Source: Rugalucina vietnamica (lineage: Eukaryota; Mollusca; Bivalvia; Lucinida; Lucinidae). Taken from it: 64,000 bases of DNA. Shown piece by piece: positions 1 to 11,022 of this stretch. Both the position numbers and the translations under genes were made by a program. Where the stretch lies: NCBI GenBank assembly GCA_964017185.1, contig OZ024878.1, positions 18,169,851 to 18,233,850 on the forward strand, in the 5' to 3' direction. The stretch's first letter is position 1. The number at the start of each line of letters is the position of its first letter. The notes under the pieces were generated by a model. The model saw only the letters and a program-made list of their open reading frames with translations. It was not told the origin of the DNA and did no database searches.

Positions 1-665
1 GGATGTTAGTATCAGTACCTTATTGTCATTTTTTTGTTTCACACCTTGGACTTTAGGGTTGGATTTTAATTTTCATCGCACACGTTCACGATCATTGCTT
101 ACTTTTACATTTCCTACAATTATACCTATAAATAGTTGTAGAAAACATAATTATTGGGTTATAACATAAATATACGATAAAATTGTATTGAAGTAAGAAT
201 TAGATAAAAATCACCGTCTTAGAATGGTCAGTACCAAATACCGGTGAAATACACTTTCACTTCCATTTTGTCAAACAGCAATGATTACCGAATCAGATAA
301 TGTATATTTGTCATGTTTACAAATATTTTTCTTGTTTTATGAACCTCTCTTGGGATATTATCATTGGTGCAGTTATGAATTCAATCTGGTTTTAAAAGCT
401 TATCGATTGGAAGGTTAGAATGAAAAATACAATTGTATTAACATGTATTGAGGTTATAATTATTAATTCCGTAATTATTGTCAATTTAAAAATTAATTAT
501 TTATAACCGCAAGATGAATCTGGTAGAAAGGATCGAACAGTTTCTGATGATGAAAATAATTTTGTAATAGGATGCGTTTTTGGTAAAGACAGACAGTCTG
601 AGGCTAGGCGCCAGTTGGCGGAGCCAGCCAGTGTCGCATAGTTATATCTGACCAAAACTAATATA
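1..665. other. AT-rich sequence without recognisable genes
   Basis: No exon with splice sites, no RNA gene. A LINE 3' scrap may lie at 83-113. Confidence 0.5.
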
Positions 666-1523
666 ATGTCAGGCTTTGTTGGTCAATTGGTTTACAAATT
701 TAAGAAACTTATAAGAAGGGAGGATTTTTCTTTTCAATTCAGAAAAATCATTACGCGTTACAGACGTATAGGATATAACTTAAACGTTATGCGACCGTCT
801 GCATGCTTAGTGTTTAACCCAATCATGGTTGATAACTATACTGCCTTCTTTAATTGCACGCAGGTAGGTCGGACGTCAGACTATATGATGGCCCGGCATA
901 AAGCTATTCATTTTAGTTGGTTGGGGCCGGAGCTTCTTGTCTGTTGCTTGGTCCACCGGGGTTCAACTGGTGTTTTTCTTTTTCTTTTGCTACGGAGTTA
1001 GTAAGTTATTTGGCGCCCAGGGGTCTCCATTGTCGGGCAGCTTACTCAATCTGTGATTCCTCGTTTTTGATTCAATAAGGTGTTTATTATAATTTATTCG
1101 TTTGTCCATGATGATTCATTGACTAGTTAGATATTCACCACGAGGACCGAACAGCTAATTAAATGTTGTGAACCACTGCAGAAGCTGAGGGTTAGGTACC
1201 TGTAAATTCGATATTAGCCCGCCAGTAATTTTATATTACTGATCGTTCCAAGGCGATACTTCTGTGGTGGTTCTTATTGTTTTATGTCTTGGTGTTTAAA
1301 TTTTTGTGCTGTTGGCGCCTTATGTATGTTTTTATATTTTTAGTTAAGTTAATGTAACTGAGTGGCCACCTATTGGGAAAATAACAGCTCATTCGGCTTA
1401 CGATATGTTTTCATGGTATAAGTACCTGATTGTTAATTAGTTTTTTTCCCACATCGGATTTTGGAGTGGGAATATCTTTCTGATTGCGCCTTTTCCTGAT
1501 CGTTGCCTACTTGTACCTTTTTT
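666..1523 (+). mobile_element. LINE-like copy with C-terminal coding remnant (family L)
   Basis: 671-900 encodes the end of a retroelement-type protein (VYKFKK...FRKIITRYRRIGYNLNVM...SACLVFNP...FNCTQVGRTSD), fused by readthrough to its 3'UTR. The copy ends in the family 3' end (GCCTACTTGTACC plus T run). Such peptides recur in transposon-derived predicted proteins of marine invertebrates (recollection); the clade of the element is uncertain. Confidence 0.65.
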
Positions 1524-1683
1524 ATAAAAAGTCTATGTTTGTACACTGGTAATGTACAGTTTTTTTCTGTTTTTTTTTTTGTTTTAGTATGACTTTATTT
1601 GCATCATTCATTTTGTCATTGGTATGATTTTTATTTATATTTTGCCTATATAGCATACAAACAGGTTCACGGCTATTATGATG

Positions 1684-2033
1684 AGCGTCAAAGAAGCTAT
1701 GTCTTATTAATTCTAAACATCTTGGAACTAATCAGTATACGCCAAGTTCGAGTGGCTAGCAGCGAAAATGAAACCCTCTTACAAGCTGATCGAGTGTCTG
1801 TGATCAATACGTTTGAATAAACGTTGGATGTGATTGCTCGCTGACTGATTGTTCGAAATTGGTGTTCAGATAATCAAGCCACGCTCAATAATAACATTTG
1901 ATGACGTTGATGCTTTGTAGTAATGCAGTTGTAATACGTTTAAACTAATTGATTGATTCTTTAAATGATTTTTCACTTAAGAGTAGTCTGGATAATTGAC
2001 AAGCTGAAGGATGTCACTTAACTGACAAGGTAG
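1684..2033 (+). repeat. Duplicated block, copy 1
   Basis: Direct repeat of 6412-7032, running from 'ctta(tt/at)taattctaaacat' to the exon-1-like donor. This copy lacks the family M element and so gives its empty site. Confidence 0.75.
1988..2029 (+). pseudogene. Decayed copy of exon 1
   Basis: Homologous to 6986-7029, including the 300 bases upstream. The acceptor is lost and the frame after ATG stops early (TGA in 'cttaactgacaag'). Confidence 0.5.
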
Positions 2034-2342
2034 TAATATGTTGTTGTTGTTTTTTCTCTCTTTCTCTCTGTTTCAGTTTCAACCCTTTATTTTTAAACAT
2101 TTGACTTTTTTATATATTAAAACACTGTGTCTTTGTTTAACTCCTTCATTTATGTGTATTCTCCTGTCCTTTTCGTTATCAGGCAAGGATTATATTTATA
2201 TTCACGTGAGTTTGATTTTATTATTGACTAAGTCATAAACTTAAAAGAAAAAAATATTAATGCAGTACCGTAGTGCAGCGTGTAAATATTTATTTTAATA
2301 TATAATTTCACAGAGAATAATGTGAGAATAATTATGAGAAAA

Positions 2343-2344
<2 letters not shown>

Positions 2345-2377
<33 letters not shown>

Positions 2378-2396
2378 CTTCTTTTTTTTTTTTTTT
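2345..2396. repeat. Long T tract
   Basis: About 50 nearly uninterrupted T. Similar tracts: 33137-33181, 34529-34579 (A), 55884-55911. Confidence 0.9.
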
Positions 2397-2677
2397 AACC
2401 TGGGCCTTTTCTATTTTTATCATATATCCTATAATATTGCTGATCACCACTTTAACAATCGACGCAAATAACTTCCTTATTTATGAACGAAAACAATATC
2501 CTGTTTTCTTTATTGTCTTAGTTAGAATATAAGACTTTTAAATAGTGTTAAATCTGTGAAAATGTCTACTACGATTGTCCGGGATCTAAATGTATTATTG
2601 GCCTATATATATACTAGCTTCTCTCAAATAAACAATTAAATCAGATAGCGACAGTAAATTTATACACATTGCGGTGT

Positions 2678-2784
2678 GTTTTCTGGGTGTGGGTACCTGA
2701 TTATTAGTTTTGTTTTTCCCACCTCGGTTTTTGTAGTGGGAATTTCTTTCTGATTGCGCCTTTTCCTGACCGTTGCCTACTTTT
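2678..2784 (+). mobile_element. Family L 3' fragment
   Basis: Only the last 105 bases: 'gtacctgatt', the CCCACCTCGG..TGGGAAT hairpin and 'ccgttgcctac'. Confidence 0.65.
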
Positions 2785-4974
2785 TATCTTCTTATAATGT
2801 TTTATTCAGAATTCACATAGTTCTTAACTTAAGATAACAAGTGCTAGTGCTTCTTTGAAAGGAGTACGGTTCTGAACTTTAAAAGTATTCTTTGATAGGC
2901 GTCTGGTGGGCCCTTGAAATCATTTTTAGAGGGTAGGCATCTCCCAAGTGTTGCACTGGCTATAAAATTGCTCTTTTGTTTCTTTTTCCTCTTTTATATA
3001 GAACTTGATTGTTCCCATATCAATTTCTAGCGAAAGTATGGCACTACATCATTCGCGCACATTACTGAATAGCTAGCTATATTGACAACATTAGACTGGG
3101 GCAAATGGTTTGTCATTTACTAGGAAATATTAGGCTCGTTATGATTGGTTAAAATGAAAGCCGATATGGATAATTTTACAAACCATTAAGCTTGGTATTC
3201 TATTGAAAACAATATGCTTATTTACACCATGACGACATAAATGAAACAAACTAAATGTCTGCTTTCACTACAAAATACCAACAAAGTATGCAGGTGAGTT
3301 TAAAAGATGATTATGTCGTAGCCGCCATAGTTTGGCTTCCCTATGAACCTAATATGTCAAGATTAAATAACATGTACATCATATCAAATAATACGGATAA
3401 ATGTTTGTTTGTTTGTTTGTTTGAATTGAACATTAACGTTAACTTTGTCCATTTTTTCATCCGATTTGAGCATTTTGTAAATGCCCTTTTTGTCGACCTC
3501 CTACCTTTTTTTTTTTTTTTTTTTTTTTTTGAAAAATAATCCGTGGTCGAGTGGTTAAGAGCGCTAATATTTCATAATCGTTGCCTACTTTTACCTTTTT
3601 GAACTGAAAAAAATGCAACAATGTTCTTTTAAAATATATCTGGCTCTGCCGACAATACTGCCTCTTAATGCCAGACGTTGCGCTTTCTGATATGGCAGTC
3701 AATACAATAATGCATTAAGTATTAGTTAAGATTCGCCAACAAACCCATTAGCAGTCAAAGTTAATATGTTACGCATCGTTGCGCAAGAATTTATTGGTAT
3801 GCTATTTCTGTGAAATTTACCGAAGTATTGTCGAGGCAGCGGGCTTGCTGTCTGGACATCGGTTTCCGCCACAGGCGCTCTGCCTCTTGTACTTGTACAT
3901 TCTGATGCATGTAGGTTATGTAAATACTTATAAGTTAGATGTTTTGACGTATCCTGCTACTCACTGAAATAAAATTTGTATGTATGTATGTATGAATAAT
4001 GTTTAGGTCTTTATCAACGATAGTCTCTTGTAATTCTACATAGAATGGGTTGCTATAGTTTATATTGTTTTGTGTTTATGTAATTGTATGTATATTGTAT
4101 ATCAACATGAGACTCAAATAAACTATTGAGCTGAATTGAATTGAATTGAATTGCTTCATCTAATATAGGACTTTGTTACGAACTGCTGGTGATAGAACAG
4201 TGAACACTCACAATATATTTAGCCAGCCATTAATACCTTCGAAGGAAGAAAGTCAAATCTTGATTCTAAGGCAAGGGGTCTGGACGTGGAGCCTCATTTT
4301 ATTTAATAGCATGTTTGCGGATAATTTTGCCAATATTGACCATGCATTCTAAGAAATTCAAACGCACACACGTGTATCTTTCAAACGAAAAATGAAATCT
4401 CGTAGTCTTAGTGACAAAGAAAACTAGTCATATATCTGGACGTATTTTGAACAGCATCAAAAACGCACCAAGTGACTTTGTAAATGAATCTGTAGGTGGA
4501 ACATGTCGCTGTAATAATTACTTTAGAGATAATAAGTGATATTCATGAATTCGACCCGAGTCCCTATGAAACTCAACTGCGGCGCAAGCAAATCAGTACA
4601 TCATAGACGAAGATGAAATTTTTGAAAAGTGAAAAGAAGACAGACATTAATGCAAGAGAACAAAAACAGAGGTTGAAGAGGAAACTATAGAAAGGACGAA
4701 AACAGGAGAAGGTGTGAAGACGCGAGTAGAAAATCGACCATGGAGAAAGATGAAAAATAAAACAAACTGTTCAAGGAAAATGGAATTTAATAATGCATCA
4801 TGAATGGAAAATACACAAGATGAAAAACAAACAAAAATTAACAAAATTCCCAATTATAATGTGAATAGCCGGGAATTGTGTTGACCTATTAGCAAAGCTC
4901 AGAAGCCAAATGGTTTGTATTTCTGATAAGACCTTCCGTTCAATGTTCATTTCTATAATTGAAAACTAAAACAT
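2785..4974. other. Unassigned, apart from small scraps
   Basis: Only short open frames without homology cues; (TATG)n at about 3980-3995 and (TTGAA)n at 4132-4152. Confidence 0.5.
3541..3580 (+). repeat. SINE head fragment
   Basis: 'ccgtggtcgagtggttaagagcgctaat' resembles an A-box tRNA-like head, then merges into a LINE 3' scrap. A T22 run precedes it. Confidence 0.4.
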
Positions 4975-5045
4975 TGCATCTGCCGGGAATCTTACCTGGG
5001 CCGCCAGTGTGGCAGGCGAGCATTCTACCACTGAACCACCGATGC
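4975..5045 (-). pseudogene. tRNA-Gly(GCC) pseudogene
   Basis: Matches the tRNA-Gly loci elsewhere in the window over its full 71 nt, but the T-loop/B box is ruined (AGGTAAGATTCCC instead of GGGTTCGATTCCC) and the anticodon arm has changes. The flanks also match, so it is a segmental copy. Confidence 0.8.
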
Positions 5046-5166
5046 TGATGTATGATCGCAAGTACTAGATCACATATGTGTGCAAAAACATGACAGCTAG
5101 ATGACTGTCAATGTTGACATACGACTCAATTTATGCCTCCATGTATAACTGAAATTTGAAACATGC

Positions 5167-5246
5167 TTATCCCGCCTCGGTTTTTGGAGTGGGAATTTCT
5201 TTCGGAATGCGGCTTTTCTTGATCATTGCCTACACGTACCTTCTTA
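5167..5246 (+). mobile_element. Family L 3' fragment
   Basis: Last 80 bases of the family, starting at 'cccgcctcgg' and ending 'cctacacgtacc'. Smaller 3' scraps occur at 83-113 and 3572-3600. Confidence 0.6.
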
Positions 5247-6411
5247 TCATAGACATATCTTTACCGAACGATACCATTATAATGTTCTATTTGTCAGGTA
5301 CTTTGCTTGACGTCCGTCGGACAGGCGTTTGGTTCGTCCTCTAGGGTGGTTTAAATTACCAGCGAGTAAGGTTCAAATATTTCTATTCCTCTTCTGTTTC
5401 TTTCTACTATTTATATTTTGTGATCTAACACTGAATGTCTCGCAGAATTAAGCAGCGAACCATGCTCAGAATACGGGCATTTACATGATTGAAAGCCGAG
5501 GTCCTCTTCACGAATTGTATCTCTAGCAAGCGCATTTTTGACGTCGTTAGAAGGTATAACAATATGTAAAACAGCGGAATCATAAGCTTTTTCTCTGGTT
5601 GGTTTTAATCAGGTTGCATCCATTAAGCTACCATCAAACTCTGAGACAAAAAAAAACGTTTCACTCAACAGAGAAACAGACAACAGACAACAGCTTCGAA
5701 GAGACATGTTTCTTGTGGTGTCGCTATAAAGCAAACCAATAAACATTCGACTTCATAATGATCAGAAGCTTTAAATGGCTTTTAGACAACCAAACCACTC
5801 AATATGTGACAAAATGTGCTGCCAGTCATTTGATGCTCTTAAGTTAAGCGTGAAAACAAATGTATTCCAAATGGAATAATGTTTTAGCTCCGCATTTTCA
5901 GTGGTGTTGTATGGCTTCTCAGGGATCTGTTTTTGTTTTAGGGGCCCGAGTGTTTTAATCTTCATACACTGCGGTTTTTGTGATTACATGTACCTGGATG
6001 ACACTGACTAGTTTAAGTCAGAGATTTCCCATGAGGACCGAACGACTAACTAAATGCTTTGTTCCACTGCAGTATTTGAGGTAAACCGGTTTAAGGCCCC
6101 AGTAGTTTTAAATTACTGACAGTTTGACGCTCTAGAGATTTATGGTCCACCCCCCTTCTTGTTAAAGGATCTCAGTTTTATTATTATTAAACAGTCCCAG
6201 TGGGATTTAACATGTATTTTCACTGAGCATATGATGAAGATATGATCGTCCACCATCTTCAGACTGTTTAAAATCCATGATAAAAATGATGACTGTTTTT
6301 GCACCTTTGGTACAATCTTTGTCCATTTCAATACCTTATTCATCAATATGTCCTTGTCATCCATTTTCCCGCCTAGATATGCATACATGAAAGTTCGAAA
6401 TCTATTAGGAT
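5247..6411. other. Unassigned intergenic or intronic DNA
   Basis: No supported gene. A diverged LINE-like scrap ('tgaggaccgaacgactaac') near 6030-6120. Confidence 0.45.
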
Positions 6412-6505
6412 GAACGTCCGAAAACCTATGCCTAATTAATTCTAAACATCGTGGAACTAATCAGTATACGTCAAGCTCGAGTGGCTAGCATGGAAAATGA
6501 AACCC

Positions 6506-6783
6506 CATTACGAAAACTTGTCCATGCAATATACAGAGATTTTTTCAGCATCAAAAATTGAAAATTTCATTGGAAAAAATTTGATATTTTTCTTATTTTT
6601 GCTCAAAACATAGATTGTGGGTACACGTTAGAACCGCCTCGCCGAGGCGGTTCTAACGAGTACCCACAATCTATGTTTTGGAGCAAAAATAAGAAAAATA
6701 GGTATACCCCTGGATACCCCAGTTTTGCTATATAAAACTGGGGTTCAAGGGGGTATACATTACACGGACATGTTTTCCTGATG
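6506..6783 (+). mobile_element. Family M MITE
   Basis: Ends CATTACGAAAACTTGTCC and GGACATGTTTTCCTGATG form imperfect inverted termini. The core is a near-perfect palindrome around 'cctcgccgagg' with arms reaching 'gctc(c)aaaacatag'. The empty site is in the duplicated block at about 1770-1785. Confidence 0.85.
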
Positions 6784-6985
6784 CTCTCACGAGCTGATCG
6801 AGTGCCTGATCAATACGTTTGAATAACGTTCGGAGGTGATTGTGCGCTCACTGATTGTTCGAAATCGTTGTTCAGATAATGTAGCAGCGATCAAGAATAA
6901 TATTGATGAAGTTAATGCTTTGTAGTAATGCAGTTATAATACGTTTAAACTGATGGATTGATTCTCTAAATGATTTTATTTTCAG

Positions 6986-7029
6986 AGAATTCCGGATAAT
7001 TGACAAGCCGAAAGATGTCGTTTAAGAAG
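6986..7029 (+). pseudogene. Copy of exon 1 of the two-domain gene
   Basis: An exon-like segment with acceptor ttattttcag and donor gtaata matches exon 1 of the gene at 38.8 kb. The first ATG is TTG here, but the second ATG (7015) gives MSFKK in phase 0, so it could still serve as an alternative first exon. A family E MITE sits 22 bases downstream. No matching exon 2 was found nearby, so a remnant is more likely. Confidence 0.5.
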
Positions 7030-7051
7030 GTAATAATCTACTTTTTTCATT

Positions 7052-7288
7052 TGAGCCGCATCGTGAGAAAACGGGATTATTGCCTATGCGAAAACAAAGG
7101 CGCATATCAGCTTCGCAGTAACTGCGAAGCTGATCAGCGCCTTTGTTTTCGCTACTCGGATAGTACAATTCCTCTTCTACATAAATCCAAAATATCAAGC
7201 GTCTAGCTCTTTTCTGAGCTTGTACAGGCCGGTTTGTGTCGGACCTGGTCGGAAACCCCGAAGACCGGTTTTCTCGCGTCGCGGCTCA
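7052..7288 (-). mobile_element. Family E MITE
   Basis: Termini TGAGCCGC and GCGGCTCA, internal hairpin 'agcttcgcagtaactgcgaagct', flanked by TT on both sides. Sits 22 bases behind the exon-1 copy. Confidence 0.85.
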
Positions 7289-7389
7289 TTTGTTCCAACT
7301 GTTTGTTTTCAACTTTTGACATTAATAAGAAAACAAGACACGAGAACCATTCATGTATTCTGTGATAATTTTATTGAAAACAATTCTGA

Positions 7390-8360
7390 AAAGGTACAAG
7401 TAGGCAATGATCAGGAAAAGGAGCAATCAGAAAGAAATACCCACCCAAAAAAAACCGAGGTGGAAAAAATAAATTGACAATAAACATATCGTAAGCCTAG
7501 TGAGCAGCTATTTCCCAATACACGACCACTCAGTTACCAAAACTTAACTAAGAATATGAAAACGTACACAAGGTTCAAACAGCACAAAACTTAAAACAAA
7601 TGGAACCACAAAAGAACTGTCGCCTTGGAACGATCAGTAATACGAAATTACTGGGGTGCTTAAACTGGTTTTACAGGGGCCTAACCTCACCCTCATCTTC
7701 TGCAGTGGTTCGCAACATTTAGTTAGTTGTTCGGTTCTAAGTAGTCAATGAGTCATCAAGGACAAACAAATAAATCATGATAATCACCAAGATGAATAAA
7801 AAACAATGACTCACAGATTCAGTAAGACGCCCGACGATGGAGATCCCTGGGTGCCAAATAACTTACTGAAATCCAGAACAAAAAAAAAAAAAAAAAAAAA
7901 AAAACACCAGTTTAACCCCGATGGGCCAAGCAACAGTCAAGAAGCTCCGGCCCCAATCAACTAAATGAATAGCTTAAAGTCGGGGCCATCATAGAGTCTG
8001 ACGCCCAACCCACCATCGTGTAAATAAAGAAGACAGCATAGTTTTCAACCATGACTGGGTTAAAACTAAGCATGCAGATTGTCGCATAACATTTACATGT
8101 AAGTTATATCCTATACGTCTGTAACGTGTAATGAATTTTCTGAACTGAAAAAAAATCATTCCTTCCTTTAAGTTTTGTTTTTTTTTTAATTTGTAAATCA
8201 AGTCACCATAAAATTCTGGTTCCGAAAAAGGCCCTCACGTAACTTTAGCCCAGCATTAAATTTGGAAATCAATTCATTGTGTCTGCGACAAAATTTATAA
8301 AACAAAATGTTTTCGAAGTTTATGTTACCAATAGCCCTGTTGGAGAAGTTCGGCTGTTCA
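7390..8360 (-). mobile_element. Family L copy, reverse, with decayed coding part
   Basis: Starts with the family 3' end in reverse (ggtacaagtaggcaatgatc), runs through the whole 3'UTR and into decayed coding sequence (to 'gaagttcggctg') matching 10080-10250. It carries an A23 tract at 7881-7903. Confidence 0.7.
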
Positions 8361-8554
8361 ACATTTATTTTGCGCGTTTAAGTGAGCTTAGATTCCTAGG
8401 TTTTTTCATTTCCGTTTTTTGTTTTATCGTATTTCAAGTATACACAGTACATAATGAAACTCCAAATCGACATATTCTGAAATATCAAGCACTTTTTTTT
8501 CATAAGTAATATTAGAAGATTCTTTGGAGGCAGTGAAAACATTCAGTAACATAT

Positions 8555-9090
8555 ATAGAGGATATTTGCTTTTTTGAGGTGAATACCAAATATATCTTAT
8601 CGAGTGAGTTGAAAACATCAGAATTTTCACGAGTGCGCAGCACGAGTGAAAATTATTATGTTTTCAACTCACGAGATGAAATATATTTGGTATTCACCGA
8701 AAAAAAGCAAATTTTCTTTTTATTTTATAGGCACTTTCCAATGCACAAGGTAGGCGGTGAAAATGCAAAGACAAAATTTTTTTTGAAAACACGAATAATT
8801 TTGGTACCACATTGTTCCTTATGTTCTAACTAAGAAAATGAATACCCACACTTTATGTTTTCGTTCATAAATAACAGAGTTATAGGCGTTTGAATTTCTG
8901 AAGTGAGACACATTTAATGACGTCAAGTAAATGGAAACGTCAGAAGTAATCCAAAAAATCTGACGTCATTACAGTGACGATATAGGCTGATATCAGTCAC
9001 TAGTGACTTTTGATATCAGTGAGATTTGATATCATTGAAATTTCATATCAATGAAAATACCAATTTTATCAAGTTTTGATACACATTGGG
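8555..9090 (+). repeat. Element P, copy 1, with 122-bp palindrome
   Basis: 8578-8699 is a near-perfect inverted repeat (GGTGAATACC...GGTATTCACC). The following part, with 'cattga..atatca' repeats, matches 13168-14080. Confidence 0.65.
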
Positions 9091-9121
9091 TTTCACTGTA
9101 AAGTATAAAATAAAAGAAAAT

Positions 9122-9607
9122 ATTCTTTGGAAGCAGTGAAAACATTCAAAAGGAGATATTATGAGCCATATTGCGCTAGTTCAGGTAAAGAACCGTCATA
9201 AGTGACCCAACTAAACCGACAACAAAAGCCAGACAGTTGTTCTGCAATTTCGAGAATTTATACGAGTTGTCTAAATCAACGACAAATTCGTAAACGAACT
9301 GTGTCTCTAAACATATATGTCTCGAGTACATCTAATTGATCCCAAAGGACGGATAGAAAATATAACATGCACTGTGGATGATGTACGGAGAGCCTTTTTA
9401 GGGCTGCCACACGGTACAAAACCAGCTGAAGTTATAACAAATAAAATATAAAAAAGATTCTTTGGAAGCAGTGAAAACTTTAAAAGGTAGATAATATGAG
9501 CCATATTGAGCATTTTCAGGTAATGAACCCTCATAAGTGACCCTATTAAATCGGCAATGAATACCAAACTGTTGTCCCGCAATTTCGAGAATTTACACGA
9601 GTAAAGC
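9122..9607 (+). repeat. Repeat R, tandem pair (second partial)
   Basis: 'ttctttggaagcagtgaaaac' begins each unit (9122 and 9452). The first ends 'ggctgccacacgg' followed by the 'aaataaaatataaaa' joint. Confidence 0.7.
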
Positions 9608-9907
9608 ATTTCAATTAACTAATTTGCAGTCGCTTTTGAAATCTTTTTAATTGACCTCTAGAAGTTTATATCTCGCTACCAGAGAAAAAATACATTTACT
9701 GCTAGTTTTAGTAAGTGTATGTATGCTGTCCATGTCGGACGATTCAATTCCGTATTTCCAAATAGGGGACAAAGATTGTCATGTTTTTACCGATAATTGT
9801 ATACATGTAAATATAGACATAAAATGAGCCGGTTGTCATTCACTGACTGATATCTATCTATCAACATTACTTATCAATTTTTGTGCCTTAAATATTGTCG
9901 TACATCA

Positions 9908-9978
9908 GCATCGGTGGTTCAGTGGTAGAATGCTCGCCTGCCACGCGGGCGGCCCGGGTTCGATTCCCGGCCTCTGCA
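9908..9978 (+). tRNA. tRNA-Gly(GCC), acceptor stem with two mismatches
   Basis: D arm, anticodon arm with GCC, and T arm are identical to the intact copies. The 3' acceptor strand reads CCTCTGC against GCATCGG, giving two mismatches. A T6 run follows as a Pol III terminator. Possibly decayed. Shares upstream 'tgtcgtacatc' with the array copies. Confidence 0.75.
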
Positions 9979-10074
9979 ATTTTTTACTTTCTGTTGTACA
10001 AATCAACACTGAACGTTGACTACTTTCAGCAACAATATGAGCATTGTATTTTTTTCACATGTATTAGCGAAACT

Positions 10075-10850
10075 GCATCCCTGTCAAACGGCCAAACTTC
10101 TCCAACAGGGCTTTCGGTATCATAAACTTCGAAAAACATTTTCTAAATTTTATCGTAGACACTATGAACTGATTTCCAAATATAATGTTGAGTTAAAGAC
10201 GCTTTTAGGTGAGGGCCTTTCGGAACCAGAATTTTATGGTGACTTGGTTTAGTTATTCGGCGCCCAGGGATTTCATTACTCAATCTGTGAGTCCTGTTTT
10301 AAGAAACTGATAGAAAGGTTCAGTTACAGACGTATATGTTATAATTTGAATGTTACGAGACAGTCTGCATGCTTAGTTTTTAACCCAATCGCGGTTGATA
10401 ACTGTGCTGCCTCTTTTGCTTTTTTTTTATTCATCAGGATGTTTATCATGATTTATTTGTTTGTTCTTGATGATTCATTGACTAGTTAGAGATTCACCGC
10501 GAGGACCGAAGAACTAACAAAATGTTATGCTGAGGGTGAGGTTATGGCCATGTAAAACCGGCTTAAGACCGCCAGTAATTTTGTGTTACTGGTCGTTCCA
10601 AGGCGATACTTCTGTAGGTGGTTCTTTTTGTTTTATGTCTTGGTGTTTATTTTTTTTTGTGTGTGTTTTTAGTTAAGTTTAGGTAACTGAGTGGCCGCCT
10701 ATTGGGAAAATAGCTGCTTATTCGGCTTACGATGTGTTATCATGGTCTTAGTACCTGATTGTTAATTCAGTTTTTCCCACCTCCGTTTTTGGAGTTGTAA
10801 TATTTTTCTGATTGCGTTTTTTTTCTGATCTTTGCCTACTTATACCCCTT
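10075..10850 (+). mobile_element. Family L copy, rearranged, with best-preserved coding stretch
   Basis: Frame 10016-10252 ends in KLRKTFSKFYRRHYEL...SEPEFYGDLV, directly preceding in the protein the part encoded at 671. A 3'UTR piece (about 10252-10300) interrupts the coding part before it resumes at 10303, so the copy is internally rearranged. Ends at 'gcctacttatacc'. Confidence 0.65.
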
Positions 10851-10866
10851 CAAATTATCATATTTC

Positions 10867-11022
10867 CATCATGAAAACATGTATGTGTTCTGTATACTCA
10901 TTTTTAAAGTAAAACTGGGGTTTACAAGGGTATATATTTTTTTCTTATTTTTCAACCAAAACATCTATATAGATTGTGGGTACTCGTCAGAACCGCCTCG
11001 CCTCAATGTTTTAAGCACCAAT
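10867..11022 (-). mobile_element. Family M partial copy
   Basis: Begins with the reversed right end (CATCATGAAAACATGTATG), then 'actggggtttacaagggtat' and one core arm (gattgtgggtactcgtcagaa). The left end is missing. Confidence 0.65.

Larger units (their letters stand above)
6412..7032 (+). repeat. Duplicated block, copy 2, with a family M insertion
   Basis: Direct repeat of 1684-2033, interrupted by the family M element at 6506-6783. Confidence 0.75.

Noticed and set aside
1599..1820. 73-codon frame in the duplicated block
   Set aside because: The paralogous copy at 6.4 kb is closed by stops, so the frame is not maintained.
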